Translations under genes and position numbers: made by a program | NCBI GenBank assembly: GCA_019638485.1 | Contig: JAHBTP010000001.1 | Coordinates: 62,001 to 126,000, forward strand | Reading direction: 5' to 3' | Source: Ferruginibacter sp. | GTDB taxonomy: Bacteria > Bacteroidota > Bacteroidia > Chitinophagales > Chitinophagaceae | DNA: 64,000 bases | Part shown: one piece after another, positions 37,188-46,176 of the stretch | How positions within the stretch are numbered: the stretch's first letter is position 1 | How the letters are laid out: each line of letters starts with the position of its first letter | Notes under the pieces: generated by a model | Database searches by the model: none | Told to the model about the DNA's origin: nothing | Seen by the model: only the letters and a program-made list of their open reading frames with translations

Positions 37188-37208
37188 TACTTTCAAAGTT
37201 GTTTGACG

Positions 37209-37236
37209 AAGGGGCTAGTGAAGGCCCCTTTTTTTA
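37209..37236 (+). terminator. Intrinsic terminator after the zinc-ribbon gene
   Basis: AAGGGGC and GCCCCTT form a stem with an 8-base loop followed by a run of T residues (TTTTTTTATTT). Position and orientation fit the Nif3-zinc-ribbon unit and separate it from recN. Confidence 0.85.
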
Positions 37237-37277
37237 TTTAATCACCGATAGAAAATTCCTTAATTTGCTTTCTTGAT

Positions 37278-38954
37278 ATGTTGCTAAAAATATTTATAAG
37301 GAATTTTATATTAATTGATGAACTGGAACTTCAATTTTCTCCCAATTTGAATATCATTACGGGAGAAACTGGGGCAGGGAAGAGTATTTTGATGGGAGCA
37401 TTAGGATTGATCTTGGGGCAAAGAGTACAAGGCGCAATCGTTCCAACAGACGGGATGAAGTGCATTGTAGAAGCTGCTTTTGTTCATCCTGAAGATGAAA
37501 GAGCCCAGTATTTTTTTAAGGAAAATGATTTGGATGTTGCAAATGAGTTAACACTACGACGAGAGATTTCAGCTACAGGTAAATCTCGTTGCTTTATTAA
37601 TGATACTCCAGTAAACCTAACTCAAATGCGCCAACTGGGTGAGTTATTAGTTGATCTTCATCAGCAATTTGATACAAATGAATTGGAGAATGAACATTTC
37701 CAACGCTCCGTAATAGATGCTTTGGCTGGGTGTGAGCAATTGGCAAATACAGTGAGATTAGCTTTTGGAGAATGGCAGCAGTTGGTTCACTTACTTGAAA
37801 CAGTTAAAGCAGCTTATAATAAATCATTGGAGGCGTTAGATTACCACCGTTTTTTGTTTGAAGAATTAGAAGCATTAAAATTAAAAGAGGGGGAGTTGGA
37901 ATCATTAGATGAAGAACTTCAATTATTAAATAATGTTGAGCAAGTTAAGAGAGAGCTTGCTGAACTCTCCTTCATGTTTAAGGAGGGAGAGACCCCTGTT
38001 TTACACCAACTCAAATACGGCCAACATAAACTTCAAACCATTGGTGAATACCATCCCGGGTTATCGGTATTAGGCGATCGTTTATTCTCTACTGTTATTG
38101 AAATAAATGATATTATTAATGAAATAGAACAAATAAGTGATAAGGTAGAATATAATGCTGATCGAATTCAGTGGATTAATGACCGTTTAAATGAGGGGTA
38201 TAGGTTACAGAAAAAGCATGGCGTAAACAACACTGCAGAGCTATTAGGGAAACAAGTTGAATTAAAATCGCTTTTACAAGGTGTTAATGATAATAATGCA
38301 CAAATAGAACAATTGGAATATAAAACAAATGAAGCCTATAAGAATGTAGTGATGCTTGCAAAGAAGCTGTCCGGTTTACGCTTTAAGCAAATTAACCCTT
38401 TTGAGAAAGATGTTAATAAACTTCTCAAGCAAATTGGAATGCCAAATGCTAGAATAAAGGTTGAACTCATAGAGGGTGAACTTACATCAAATGGAGCCGA
38501 GGAGGTGCTTTTTCTGTTTAACGGCAATGTTTCAAATAATGATAGTGAGCAAGTTAGGTATGAATCTTTGGCTAAAGTTGCCAGTGGTGGAGAAAGGAGT
38601 CGGTTGATGTTGAGTATAAAATCTCTTGTGGCAAAGAAATTACAAATGCCTACACTTATTTTTGATGAAATAGATTCTGGTATTTCAGGAGAGGCAGCCA
38701 AACAGGTTGGAAGGATTATGAAAGATTTGTCTTCTTCTCATCAAATTATTTCTATTACACATCAGCCGCAGGTGGCCGCAAGAGCAGATACTCATTATTT
38801 TGTGTACAAGCTTGTTGAAGCAAATAAGGTGCAAACTCAGGTAAAACGACTAAGCTATGCAGAAAGGGTCTCGGCTATTGCTCAGATGCTTAGTGGAGAG
38901 AAGCCAACCCCTGCTGCTATGGAAAATGCCAGGGAAATGGTTGATGCAAGATGA
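37278..38954 (+). CDS. recN: DNA repair protein RecN
   Basis: 558 residues, SMC-like ATPase. Walker A is ITGETGAGKS (residues about 29-38), a central coiled coil runs through about 155-360, the ABC signature is VASGGERSRLML, and Walker B is TLIFDEIDSGISGEAA with a downstream His switch (SITHQPQVAA). RecN acts in double-strand break repair. Start codon ATG at 37278 precedes the conserved first strand (IFIRNFILIDELEL). Confidence 0.96.
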   Translation: MLLKIFIRNFILIDELELQFSPNLNIITGETGAGKSILMGALGLILGQRVQGAIVPTDGMKCIVEAAFVHPEDERAQYFFKENDLDVANELTLRREISATGKSRCFINDTPVNLTQMRQLGELLVDLHQQFDTNELENEHFQRSVIDALAGCEQLANTVRLAFGEWQQLVHLLETVKAAYNKSLEALDYHRFLFEELEALKLKEGELESLDEELQLLNNVEQVKRELAELSFMFKEGETPVLHQLKYGQHKLQTIGEYHPGLSVLGDRLFSTVIEINDIINEIEQISDKVEYNADRIQWINDRLNEGYRLQKKHGVNNTAELLGKQVELKSLLQGVNDNNAQIEQLEYKTNEAYKNVVMLAKKLSGLRFKQINPFEKDVNKLLKQIGMPNARIKVELIEGELTSNGAEEVLFLFNGNVSNNDSEQVRYESLAKVASGGERSRLMLSIKSLVAKKLQMPTLIFDEIDSGISGEAAKQVGRIMKDLSSSHQIISITHQPQVAARADTHYFVYKLVEANKVQTQVKRLSYAERVSAIAQMLSGEKPTPAAMENAREMVDAR

Positions 38955-38956
38955 TA

Positions 38957-38964
38957 TATATTTG
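38957..38964 (+). promoter_or_regulatory. Predicted -7 box of fabI
   Basis: TATATTTG is an exact TAnnTTTG match, 44 bases upstream of the fabI ATG and just past the recN stop. No clear -33 element at the right distance. Confidence 0.45.
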
Positions 38965-39008
38965 TTTTCCTAATTTTACCAGATTATAAAACAGCTAATA
39001 ATTTAATT

Positions 39009-39821
39009 ATGTCTTACGGATTATTAAAAGGGAAAAAGGGGATCATATTTGGTGCTCTGGATGAGAAATCAATTGCTTGGATAACTGCTTTGCGCTGTTA
39101 TGAAGAAGGTGCTCAAATTATTTTAACTAATGCACCTGTGGCTATGCGTATGGGCGAGATAAATAAGTTAGCTGAAAAGATTGGTGCAATTATTATACCC
39201 TGTGATGTGAGCAATAATGAAGATGTACACAATTTAATTGCTCAATCTAAAGAGTATTTTGGAGGTAACTTTGATTTTATTTTGCATTCAGTAGGGATGA
39301 GTCTTAATGTAAGAAAAGGGAAGCATTATACTGAAATTGATTATGGGTTTAATTTAAGGACGCTAGATATCTCTTCCATGAGTTTACATCGTGTATTAGC
39401 TGAGGCCATGAAACAAGATGCCCTTAATGAGTGGGGTAGCGTTGTAGCACTCACATATATTGCAGCCCAGCGAGTATTTCCTGATTATAATGAGATGGCT
39501 GATGCTAAGGCATTACTAGAAAGTGTGGCACGTAGTTTTGGATACCATTATGGAATAAAAAAGCACGTTAGAATAAATACTGTTTCTCAATCCCCCACCC
39601 GAACTACTGCTGGAAGCGGAGTAAAAGGGTTTGATGGTTTTATTGATTATGCTGAGAAGATGAGCCCATTAGGAAATGCAAGTGCTGCAGACTGCGCTAA
39701 TTACATAGTTACTTTGTTTAGTGATTTAACTAGAAAGGTTACTATGCAGAATTTGTTTCATGATGGAGGATTTTCATATACAGGAGTAACCCATGCAGTT
39801 ATTGAACAGATGGAAAAGTAA
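39009..39821 (+). CDS. fabI: Enoyl-[acyl-carrier-protein] reductase (NADH)
   Basis: 270 residues, short-chain dehydrogenase fold. The cofactor-binding start GLLKGKKGIIFGALDEKSIAW has the FabI-type glycine spacing, and the catalytic YxxxxxxK is seen in DYNEMADAKALLES, with an upstream Tyr in ALTYIAAQRV. It catalyses the last reduction of each fatty-acid elongation cycle. It stands alone rather than in a fab cluster; a perfect 13-bp stem-loop lies about 60 bases downstream. Confidence 0.94.
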   Translation: MSYGLLKGKKGIIFGALDEKSIAWITALRCYEEGAQIILTNAPVAMRMGEINKLAEKIGAIIIPCDVSNNEDVHNLIAQSKEYFGGNFDFILHSVGMSLNVRKGKHYTEIDYGFNLRTLDISSMSLHRVLAEAMKQDALNEWGSVVALTYIAAQRVFPDYNEMADAKALLESVARSFGYHYGIKKHVRINTVSQSPTRTTAGSGVKGFDGFIDYAEKMSPLGNASAADCANYIVTLFSDLTRKVTMQNLFHDGGFSYTGVTHAVIEQMEK

Positions 39822-39883
39822 ATTAATTGCCTCTTTTTTCTACGATTATCCAGATAAACTCCAAACAATTACCAGGCTGAAGT

Positions 39884-39929
39884 TTCAAGCAAAAAATTGG
39901 GTCTTTATTATTGAAGTTTTTTGCTTGAA
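39884..39929. repeat. 13-bp perfect stem-loop downstream of fabI
   Basis: TTCAAGCAAAAAA (39884-39896) and TTTTTTGCTTGAA (39917-39929) pair perfectly around a 20-base loop. As RNA the stem could extend by two more pairs. It is AT-rich and lacks a distinct U tract after the stem, so it is not a textbook terminator. It probably lies in the fabI 3' region; an mRNA-stabilising or terminating role is possible. Confidence 0.6.
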
Positions 39930-40064
39930 TTAAGTGTTTCTTATACTTATTGGATAAATAATTACAATTATCTCAGGCCTTTTTGTTTTGATTTTTTCGT
40001 GGAAACGTAGCTTGGAAACGCTGTTGGAATTTAAATACATAATCGGCGTAAGTTAAATAGTAAT

Positions 40065-40088
40065 AAAAAAGCTGCCTTTTGGCAGCTT
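40065..40088 (-). terminator. Intrinsic terminator after the DUF2795-type gene
   Basis: Minus strand AAGCTGCC, four bases, GGCAGCTT, running into a six-T tract. It begins 23 bases after the small gene's stop codon. Confidence 0.85.
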
Positions 40089-40110
40089 CCTTATTCACGC
40101 TCTTTTTTAT

Positions 40111-40332
40111 TTAGTATTCATCATCGTTAAAAAAGAAGTCTTCCTGAGTTGGATAATCTGGCCATATATCATCTAATCCTTCGTATATCTCTCCCTCATC
40201 TTCCAGCTCCTGAAGGTTTTCAATTACTTCAGCGGGGGCACCGCTACGAATACAATAGTCTATTAATTCATCCTTTGTCGCAGGCCAAGGTGCTTCTTCA
40301 AGGTGTGAGGCTAATTCAAGTGTCCAAAACAT
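40111..40332 (-). CDS. DUF2795-type small protein
   Basis: 73 residues from the ATG at 40332. The sequence MFWTLELASHLEEAPWPATK, a central APAEVIENLQELEDEGEIYE and a very acidic end (FFFNDDEY) match a small protein that is strongly conserved in Bacteroidota and carries a DUF2795 domain. Function unknown. A longer frame to 40374 is rejected because the conserved N-terminus begins at 40332 and a promoter lies just upstream. It has its own promoter and terminator, so it is a single-gene transcript. Confidence 0.85.
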   Translation of the reverse strand: MFWTLELASHLEEAPWPATKDELIDYCIRSGAPAEVIENLQELEDEGEIYEGLDDIWPDYPTQEDFFFNDDEY

Positions 40333-40357
40333 AAGCTGTGATGGGTTTATTTTTTTG

Positions 40358-40386
40358 CAAAAGTAACAGAACATACGAAAAAACCA
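40358..40386 (-). promoter_or_regulatory. Predicted promoter of the DUF2795-type gene
   Basis: Minus strand TTG (40386-40384), 18 bases, TACTTTTG (40365-40358), an exact -7 box. The leader would be about 20 bases. Confidence 0.65.
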
Positions 40387-40512
40387 AAAGTGTTTTTACG
40401 TCATTCAATGTTGGTAAGAACCTATCAATTTAAAGGCCATTTTGATATTTCATGAATTAATTGCAGTTTTCTTAGGTTTTCCCCTATTCCTTCGATTTCT
40501 TACCACATATTT

Positions 40513-40539
40513 TGACACAATCTTGCTTATTTTGTGTCA
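40513..40539. repeat. 8-bp inverted repeat reaching into the lolD start codon
   Basis: TGACACAA (40513-40520) and TTGTGTCA (40532-40539) pair perfectly across 11 bases; the last base is the A of the lolD ATG. It could be an operator or a hairpin that covers the translation start, or coincidence: repeats of this length occur by chance in a window of this size. Confidence 0.4.
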
Positions 40540-41207
40540 TGCTTTCGGCTAAAGGGATAAAAAAGAGTTTCGGGACTGTTGAAGTGCTCAAAGGAGTTGA
40601 TATTTCTATTAAGAAAGGAGAGGTTGTGTGTGTCGTTGGTTCTTCAGGAGCTGGTAAAAGCACTTTATTACATATTTTAGGAACTCTTGATCGTCCCGAT
40701 GTGGGTGAGATAATATTGAACAATCAGCTCCTTTCTTCTTTACGAGGCAGGCAACTCGCCGCTTTTCGAAATAAGCATATTGGCTTTATTTTTCAATTTC
40801 ATCATTTGCTTCCTGAATTTTCTGCCCTAGAGAATGTGTGTATTCCCGGTTGGATTAGTGGGAATAGTCAAAAGACGGTTAGGGAAAGAGCAAGTATATT
40901 ATTGAAACAGTTGGGCCTTAGTGATAGAATGAATAACAAACCACAAGAACTTTCGGGTGGAGAACAGCAAAGGGTGGCAGTAGCTCGTGCATTAATTAAT
41001 AATCCTGATATAGTTATGGCTGATGAGCCGACTGGTAATCTTGACTCAGAGAATGCCCTTCATTTACACAAATTATTTATGCAACTTCGCGATGATTATC
41101 AGCAAACTTTTTTGATTGTAACACACAATGAATTCTTGGCAAAAATGAGTAATCGTATGCTCACCATGAAAGATGGAAAGATAATAAGTGAATTAATAGT
41201 TCAATAA
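40539..41207 (+). CDS. lolD: ABC transporter ATP-binding protein, LolD type
   Basis: 222 residues. Walker [12 protein letters not shown] (about residue 36), Q loop [12 protein letters not shown], signature [15 protein letters not shown], Walker [13 protein letters not shown] loop VTHN. The [14 protein letters not shown] segment and length are typical of LolD, which powers extraction of lipoproteins from the inner membrane. The LolC/LolE permease gene is not next to it. The ATG at 40539 is chosen over a TTG at 40512 since the conserved start follows it. The 3' end overlaps the convergent E1 gene by 15 bases. Confidence 0.82.
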   Translation: MLSAKGIKKSFGTVEVLKGVDISIKKGEVVCVVGSSGAGKSTLLHILGTLDRPDVGEIILNNQLLSSLRGRQLAAFRNKHIGFIFQFHHLLPEFSALENVCIPGWISGNSQKTVRERASILLKQLGLSDRMNNKPQELSGGEQQRVAVARALINNPDIVMADEPTGNLDSENALHLHKLFMQLRDDYQQTFLIVTHNEFLAKMSNRMLTMKDGKIISELIVQ

Positions 41208-43250
41208 TCCTGTTATCTTTTCCTTTACTTTTTCAATACTGGGAAGCATAGCCTGTTCTAATATTACATTCATAGGAACAGCAGGTAAATTTAAAGCCCC
41301 TAAAACTTCAATTGGGGCATCTAAACGCGTAAAGCAAGCTTTGGAAATTCGTGCGGCTAAAGCTTCACAAAATGAATTATTTTGCTGTTCTTCAGTTAAT
41401 ATAAGGCATTTACCATGCTTTATTACTGAGTCAAATATCAATGTTTCATCCAAAGGGTATAACGTTCGTAAATCAATAATTTCAACTCTTCCTGGAAAAT
41501 AATCCGCTGCAGCTTTTGCCCAATATACACCCATTCCATAAGTAACAATACAACAACTCTCTCCTGCTTCAATATGAGTATTATTGGCGGCTAATATAAT
41601 ATTTCCTTTTCCTAACGGTAATATATAATCGCTTGAAGGTTCAGGTTGGCGTGCATCTTCTGTACCGGGTACTTTACTCCAATATAATCCTTTATGTTCA
41701 AGCATCACCACAGGGTTGGGATCTAAAAATGCAGCTTTCATTAACCCCTTCATATCTGCAGCATTAGATGGATAAACAACTTTAATTCCTTTAATGGTAA
41801 GTAAGGTGCTTTCTACAGATCCGCTATGGTATGGACCGCCACCGCCATAGGCACCAATTGGAACCCGGATAAGTGTTTGAATCGGAAATTTACCGCAGCT
41901 GAGATAGCAGCTCTTTGAAATCTCAGTTACTAATTGATTAAATCCCGGGTAGATATAATCTGCAAACTGTACTTCCACAATGGGTTTAGCACCTACAGCA
42001 CACATTCCTACAGTTGAGCCAATAATATAAGCTTCTTGTATTGCAGTATTGAAAACCCTGTGATCGCCAAATTGTTCTGCTAGTGTAGCTGCTTCGCGAA
42101 ATACTCCGCCCAAGCGTCTCCCTACATCCTGACCATATAATAGGGCTTCGGGATATTCTTCCATTATCTCTCGAATGGCAAATAGTGCGGCATCAACCAT
42201 CATTATTTTTTCTCTACCAGCAGGTTTACGTGTACCCCTTTCTGTTAGTATTGGGGTGGGAGCAAATACATGGTCTGAAACTTGTTCGGCGTTAGGTTCA
42301 GGAGATTGAACAGCATTGTTGAAATCTTCAATTACTAATTCTTCTGCTTCTTTTTCGATATTCTTTAATTCCTCCTCGCTTATTCTGTTTAGTAATAAAA
42401 ACTTTCTCAATTTTATGCCTGGATCATCTTTTCGACATAGCTCCAATTCATCTTCCTCGCGGTAAAACTCCCTTCTTACACCGCTGGTATGATGTCCAAG
42501 TAATGGTACACGTGCATGAACTAAAAAAGGCCTCCTTTCCTTGCGTACCGTATTCACCACATGTTGCATTGTTTTAAAGCTTTCATCAAAATCGCTACCA
42601 TTAATTGATATTCGATCAATTCCCTTAAAACCTCCTATAAATTCAAAGGAATTATTTGTGCGTGCTTCCGATGATGTAACGCTAATTCCCCAGTCATTAT
42701 CTTGTATTAAATAAATAATAGGTAACTGGTGTAATGCGGCAAATTGAAAAGCTTCGCTTACTTCTCCTTCTGTTACTGATGCATCGCCAAGTGAACAAAT
42801 AACCACCGGGGATTGGCCATTTGAAGTTTTCCTTAATTTATCTGATTGAATCTTCTCTAAAAATTTTACACCCTGCGCAATTCCGGTAGTAGGAATTGCC
42901 TGCATTCCTGTTGCGCTGCTTTGATGAATTATTACTGGTTTATCCTCTCCTCTATAATTAGGATGACCGTAGTATTCCCGTCCTCCGGTAAAAATATCAT
43001 CTCGCTTTGCTAATAGTTGTAACATTAATTCATAAGGCCTAAACCCAAGACCAAGCAGCAAACTCTCATCTCGGTAATAAGGGCTAACAAAATCACATGG
43101 GGTTAATTGAAACGCTGTAGCCAGTTGAATTGCCTCGTGACCTCGTGAGGTGCTATGAACATATTTGCAAATAGTACGGTTGTTCTCATATAAGTCAGCC
43201 ATTGCCTTTGCCATACACATTAACCGGAAAGCACGAATATATTGTTCCAT
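41193..43250 (-). CDS. Fused alpha/beta E1 subunit of a 2-oxoacid dehydrogenase
   Basis: 685 residues joining two normally separate subunits. The alpha half (about 1-330) carries the thiamine diphosphate motif starting GDASVTEGEVSEAF with the matching QDNDWGIS about 26 residues on. The beta half (about 345-685) contains LYGQDVGRRLGGVFR, VQFADYIYPGFNQ and RVPIGAYGGGGPYHSGS. It decarboxylates pyruvate or a branched-chain 2-oxoacid and passes the acyl group to the lipoyl E2. No E2 or E3 gene is nearby, so the substrate is open. Confidence 0.9.
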   Translation of the reverse strand: MEQYIRAFRLMCMAKAMADLYENNRTICKYVHSTSRGHEAIQLATAFQLTPCDFVSPYYRDESLLLGLGFRPYELMLQLLAKRDDIFTGGREYYGHPNYRGEDKPVIIHQSSATGMQAIPTTGIAQGVKFLEKIQSDKLRKTSNGQSPVVICSLGDASVTEGEVSEAFQFAALHQLPIIYLIQDNDWGISVTSSEARTNNSFEFIGGFKGIDRISINGSDFDESFKTMQHVVNTVRKERRPFLVHARVPLLGHHTSGVRREFYREEDELELCRKDDPGIKLRKFLLLNRISEEELKNIEKEAEELVIEDFNNAVQSPEPNAEQVSDHVFAPTPILTERGTRKPAGREKIMMVDAALFAIREIMEEYPEALLYGQDVGRRLGGVFREAATLAEQFGDHRVFNTAIQEAYIIGSTVGMCAVGAKPIVEVQFADYIYPGFNQLVTEISKSCYLSCGKFPIQTLIRVPIGAYGGGGPYHSGSVESTLLTIKGIKVVYPSNAADMKGLMKAAFLDPNPVVMLEHKGLYWSKVPGTEDARQPEPSSDYILPLGKGNIILAANNTHIEAGESCCIVTYGMGVYWAKAAADYFPGRVEIIDLRTLYPLDETLIFDSVIKHGKCLILTEEQQNNSFCEALAARISKACFTRLDAPIEVLGALNLPAVPMNVILEQAMLPSIEKVKEKITGLLNY

Positions 43251-43306
43251 TTCTTAAAATTAAAAGGCGTAAAAACGGAAATTAAATTACCCTTAACGCC
43301 ATTATT

Positions 43307-43330
43307 AAAAAAGCCACCGAAGTGGCTTTT
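43307..43330 (-). terminator. Intrinsic terminator after accC
   Basis: Minus strand AAAAGCCAC, four bases (TTCG, a tetraloop), GTGGCTTTTTT. It starts two bases after the accC stop and ends before the E1 gene. Confidence 0.85.
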
Positions 43331-43331
43331 G

Positions 43332-44669
43332 TTATTCCATTTTAAATGTTTCTAAGAATTTGGTTGTGAAGTTACCACTTCGAAAACTTTCATTCCGCAT
43401 AAGTTGTTGATGAAATGGGATGGTAGTTTTTACTCCTTCAATTACATATTCACTTAAAGCCCTGCTCATTGTATTAATTGCTTCCTCCCTTGTTTGAGCT
43501 ATAGCAATCAATTTGGCAATCATGCTATCATAGTAAGGAGGAATATTATAACCTGAATATGCATGGCTGTCAACCCTTACTCCATGGCCTCCCGGTTGAT
43601 GTAGTACCGTAATTCTTCCCGGAGAGGGTCGGAAGTCATTGTAGGGATCTTCGGCATTGATTCTACATTCTATAGCGTGCATTTGAGGATAATAAGATTT
43701 TCCGGAAATTTTTTCTCCCATAGCAATTTTAATTTGCTCTTTTATCAGATCATAATTTATCACCTCTTCTGTAACACAATGTTCAACCTGAATACGAGTA
43801 TTCATTTCCATGAAATAGAAATTTCGATTTTTATCAACTAAAAATTCAATTGTTCCCACACTCTCGTAATTAATAGCCTCTGCTGCCTTGATTGCGGCAT
43901 TTCCCATTCGTTCGCGTAGTTCATCTGTCATAAAAGGAGAGGGGGACTCTTCTACTAATTTTTGATGGCGACGTTGAATACTGCAATCTCGCTCACTCAA
44001 ATGACATACGTTGCCAAACTGATCACCCGCAATTTGTATTTCAATATGACGTGGCTCTTCTACGAATTTCTCCATATAAATACCGTCATTTTTAAATGAT
44101 GCTGCTGCTTCAGCACGGGCAGTATCAAAAGCATTTTCAATATCTCCCTCTTCCCATACAACTCGCATACCTTTACCACCACCACCTGCAGTTGCTTTTA
44201 ATATAATGGGGTAACCTATTTCTTTTGCAGCGGATTTGGCATGTTCAGCATCGCGTAAAAGGCCATCTACTCCCGGAACAACAGGAACTCCTGCTTTTAT
44301 CATTGTTTCTTTCGCGGTGACTTTATCGCCCATTGAATGAATCATCTCCGGAGTTGGACCAATAAATTTAATATGATGGTCACTACAAATCTTCGCAAAT
44401 TTGGCATTCTCTGCTAAAAAGCCATAGCCCGGATGAATTCCATCGGCATTAGTGATTTCAGCAGCTGCCATAATATTTGGAATATTTAGATAGCTATCAA
44501 CACTGGCCGGCTTACCAATACAAACAGCCTCATCAGCAAATTTCACATGCAAGCTATCCTTATCGGCTGTGCTGTAAACAGCTACTGTTTTGATGCCCAT
44601 TTCTCTGCAGGTGCGTAAAATGCGTAAAGCAATTTCCCCGCGGTTAGCAATCAATATTTTCTTAAACAT
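43332..44669 (-). CDS. accC: Acetyl-CoA carboxylase, biotin carboxylase subunit
   Basis: 445 residues. N-terminal [23 protein letters not shown]-grasp glycine loop [12 protein letters not shown], catalytic region [13 protein letters not shown], and the C-terminal domain with [16 protein letters not shown]. It carboxylates biotin on AccB with ATP and bicarbonate in the first step of fatty-acid synthesis. It follows accB on the same strand with 61 bases between them and is closed by a strong terminator. Confidence 0.96.
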   Translation of the reverse strand: MFKKILIANRGEIALRILRTCREMGIKTVAVYSTADKDSLHVKFADEAVCIGKPASVDSYLNIPNIMAAAEITNADGIHPGYGFLAENAKFAKICSDHHIKFIGPTPEMIHSMGDKVTAKETMIKAGVPVVPGVDGLLRDAEHAKSAAKEIGYPIILKATAGGGGKGMRVVWEEGDIENAFDTARAEAAASFKNDGIYMEKFVEEPRHIEIQIAGDQFGNVCHLSERDCSIQRRHQKLVEESPSPFMTDELRERMGNAAIKAAEAINYESVGTIEFLVDKNRNFYFMEMNTRIQVEHCVTEEVINYDLIKEQIKIAMGEKISGKSYYPQMHAIECRINAEDPYNDFRPSPGRITVLHQPGGHGVRVDSHAYSGYNIPPYYDSMIAKLIAIAQTREEAINTMSRALSEYVIEGVKTTIPFHQQLMRNESFRSGNFTTKFLETFKME

Positions 44670-44730
44670 TATAATTAATTAGGCATTTCAAATTCCGGTA
44701 TTACCGGTGCGTGAAAGAAATTTTCCTTGT

Positions 44731-45195
44731 TTATGCTGGTTCAACCAAGAAAAGTGGTTGATCATATTCTACCGGACTTGCATCTTCAACCAACACTTTC
44801 ACTATGGTTCCTTTAACCTCACTTTCAATTTCGTTAAACAACTTCATGGCTTCTATCATGCACACCACCTTGCCGGGTTTAACCTCGTCTCCTACATTAA
44901 CAAACATGGGTTTGTCAGGGCCGGGCTGACGATAAAAGGTCCCAATCATCGGGCTTTTAATAGTAATCAAATTATCTGTTGCCGGTTTTGGAGAGGATTC
45001 CTTTTTAGATTCCGGTGCAGCAGGCTGGATTGCCATAGGCATTGGCATAGGTTGGATAGGAGCTGAATACATTGCAGGAATAGGGTCTTTTTTCTGTTTG
45101 ATGGTAATTTTCTTCCCATCTTCTTCAATGGTAATCTCACCTATGGTGGTTTTATTGATTAATTTAACCAGTTCCTGAATTTGTTTTATGTCCAT
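44731..45195 (-). CDS. accB: Acetyl-CoA carboxylase, biotin carboxyl carrier protein
   Basis: 154 residues. An N-terminal domain (about 1-40), a proline/alanine-rich linker (PIQPMPMPMAIQPAAP), and the biotinyl domain with the lysine acceptor in CMIEAMKLFNEIE near residue 119. It carries carboxybiotin between AccC and the transferase. First gene of the accB-accC pair; a CCCAAA-A-TTTGGG palindrome lies about 28 bases upstream (45223-45235). Confidence 0.95.
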   Translation of the reverse strand: MDIKQIQELVKLINKTTIGEITIEEDGKKITIKQKKDPIPAMYSAPIQPMPMPMAIQPAAPESKKESSPKPATDNLITIKSPMIGTFYRQPGPDKPMFVNVGDEVKPGKVVCMIEAMKLFNEIESEVKGTIVKVLVEDASPVEYDQPLFLVEPA

Positions 45196-45363
45196 GAGTG
45201 AAGTATTATAAAATTAATTTTTCCCAAAATTTGGGGTAGCTAAGATAACAAATGATTTATTATGCCAAATATTTACCTTTTAAAATTTGGTACTTTTCGG
45301 GGTATTTTTAATTAAAAAGCTTAAAATTTGAGTAGAATTGGCATAAAAAGTACTCATTTTAAT

Positions 45364-45386
45364 AAAAAAGCCAGGAAGTCCTGGCT
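45364..45386 (-). terminator. Intrinsic terminator after efp
   Basis: Minus strand AGCCAGG, four bases, CCTGGCT, followed by six T residues. It starts 25 bases after the efp stop. Confidence 0.85.
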
Positions 45387-45411
45387 AATTAAATTATGAC
45401 AAAATAGTGAA

Positions 45412-45978
45412 TTATTCTTTTACTCGTTCCAAATAATCTCCTGTCTTGGTATTAATCCTTATCATTTCTCCTTCATTAACAAATAGCGGAACATTAACGT
45501 GCGCTCCCGTTTCAACAGTGGCAGGTTTAAGTGTTCTGGTAGCCGTATCTCCCTTCATCCCCGGCTCACTATAGGTAACTTTTAGTACTATTTTATCAGG
45601 TAATTCAATACCCATTGGTTGGTCTGTTTCTCCATTTACCAATACAGACACTTCCTGCCCCTCTTTTAAAAACTGAGGTGCATTTACCATTTCTTCACCT
45701 ACTGCAATTTGTTCAAAGGTTTCATTGTCCATAAAATTATAGCCACTATCATCTTTGTATAAAAATTGAAACGCTTTTTTCTCAACCCTTACCGGAAAAA
45801 TTGTTTCCCCGCTATTCCAGGTAATTTCAATAGAACGTGAATTATCAACGCCTTTTAATTTTGCCCAAACTTTTGCTGCTGAACGGGCTGTTTTATTTTG
45901 CCCAAATTCTATAACAGAATAAAGAGCCCCATCAACCTTAATAATCAAACCTGTGCGGATATCTGCTGTTGTTGCCAT
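45412..45978 (-). CDS. efp: Translation elongation factor P, arginine-loop type
   Basis: 188 residues in three beta-barrel domains: KOW-like domain I (residues 1-65), and OB domains II and III with GLKGDTA-like GMKGDTATRTLKPATVETG and the C-terminal GDYLERVK. EF-P rescues ribosomes stalled on polyproline. At the loop tip, where E. coli has the modified Lys34 in PGKGQ, this protein has Arg32 in NKTARSAAK. That resembles the arginine-type loop of Pseudomonas EF-P (NKSGRNAA), which EarP rhamnosylates. No earP-like gene is in the window. The ATG at 45978 is chosen since domain I begins there. Confidence 0.93.
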   Translation of the reverse strand: MATTADIRTGLIIKVDGALYSVIEFGQNKTARSAAKVWAKLKGVDNSRSIEITWNSGETIFPVRVEKKAFQFLYKDDSGYNFMDNETFEQIAVGEEMVNAPQFLKEGQEVSVLVNGETDQPMGIELPDKIVLKVTYSEPGMKGDTATRTLKPATVETGAHVNVPLFVNEGEMIRINTKTGDYLERVKE

Positions 45979-45996
45979 AAGAGAAATTTTGGACGG

Positions 45997-46004
45997 CAAA
46001 AATA
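45997..46004 (-). promoter_or_regulatory. Predicted -7 box of efp
   Basis: TATTTTTG on the minus strand is an exact TAnnTTTG match 18 bases before the efp ATG, implying a leader of about 15 bases. No clear -33 element. Confidence 0.5.
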
Positions 46005-46131
46005 ATGTATTCTGCCTTTCTTCATGCATTTTTTTTATGTTATGGGACAGAGCAGGTTGGCAATATTTTTGTACTTAAGAATAAGAATGGTTTATGCTTT
46101 AAGGTAAAAGAATAAATTGGTTTTCATTAGC

Positions 46132-46139
46132 TAACTTTG
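46132..46139 (+). promoter_or_regulatory. Predicted -7 box of mdh
   Basis: TAACTTTG is an exact TAnnTTTG match; the mdh ATG is 37 bases after it. The leader is very AT-rich with no Shine-Dalgarno site. No clear -33 element. Confidence 0.5.
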
Positions 46140-46176
46140 CAACACTTTTTTTATTTCACTATAAATTTTATATAAT

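Noticed and set aside
34957..39855. 13-base direct repeat CGATTATCCAGAT at 34957 and 39843
   Set aside because: Pairs of this length are expected by chance in an AT-rich 64-kb window, and the flanking bases do not match.
45223..45235. CCCAAA-A-TTTGGG palindrome upstream of accB as a FapR-like operator
   Set aside because: The arms are only six bases and do not match a known fatty-acid operator; kept as a remark under accB.
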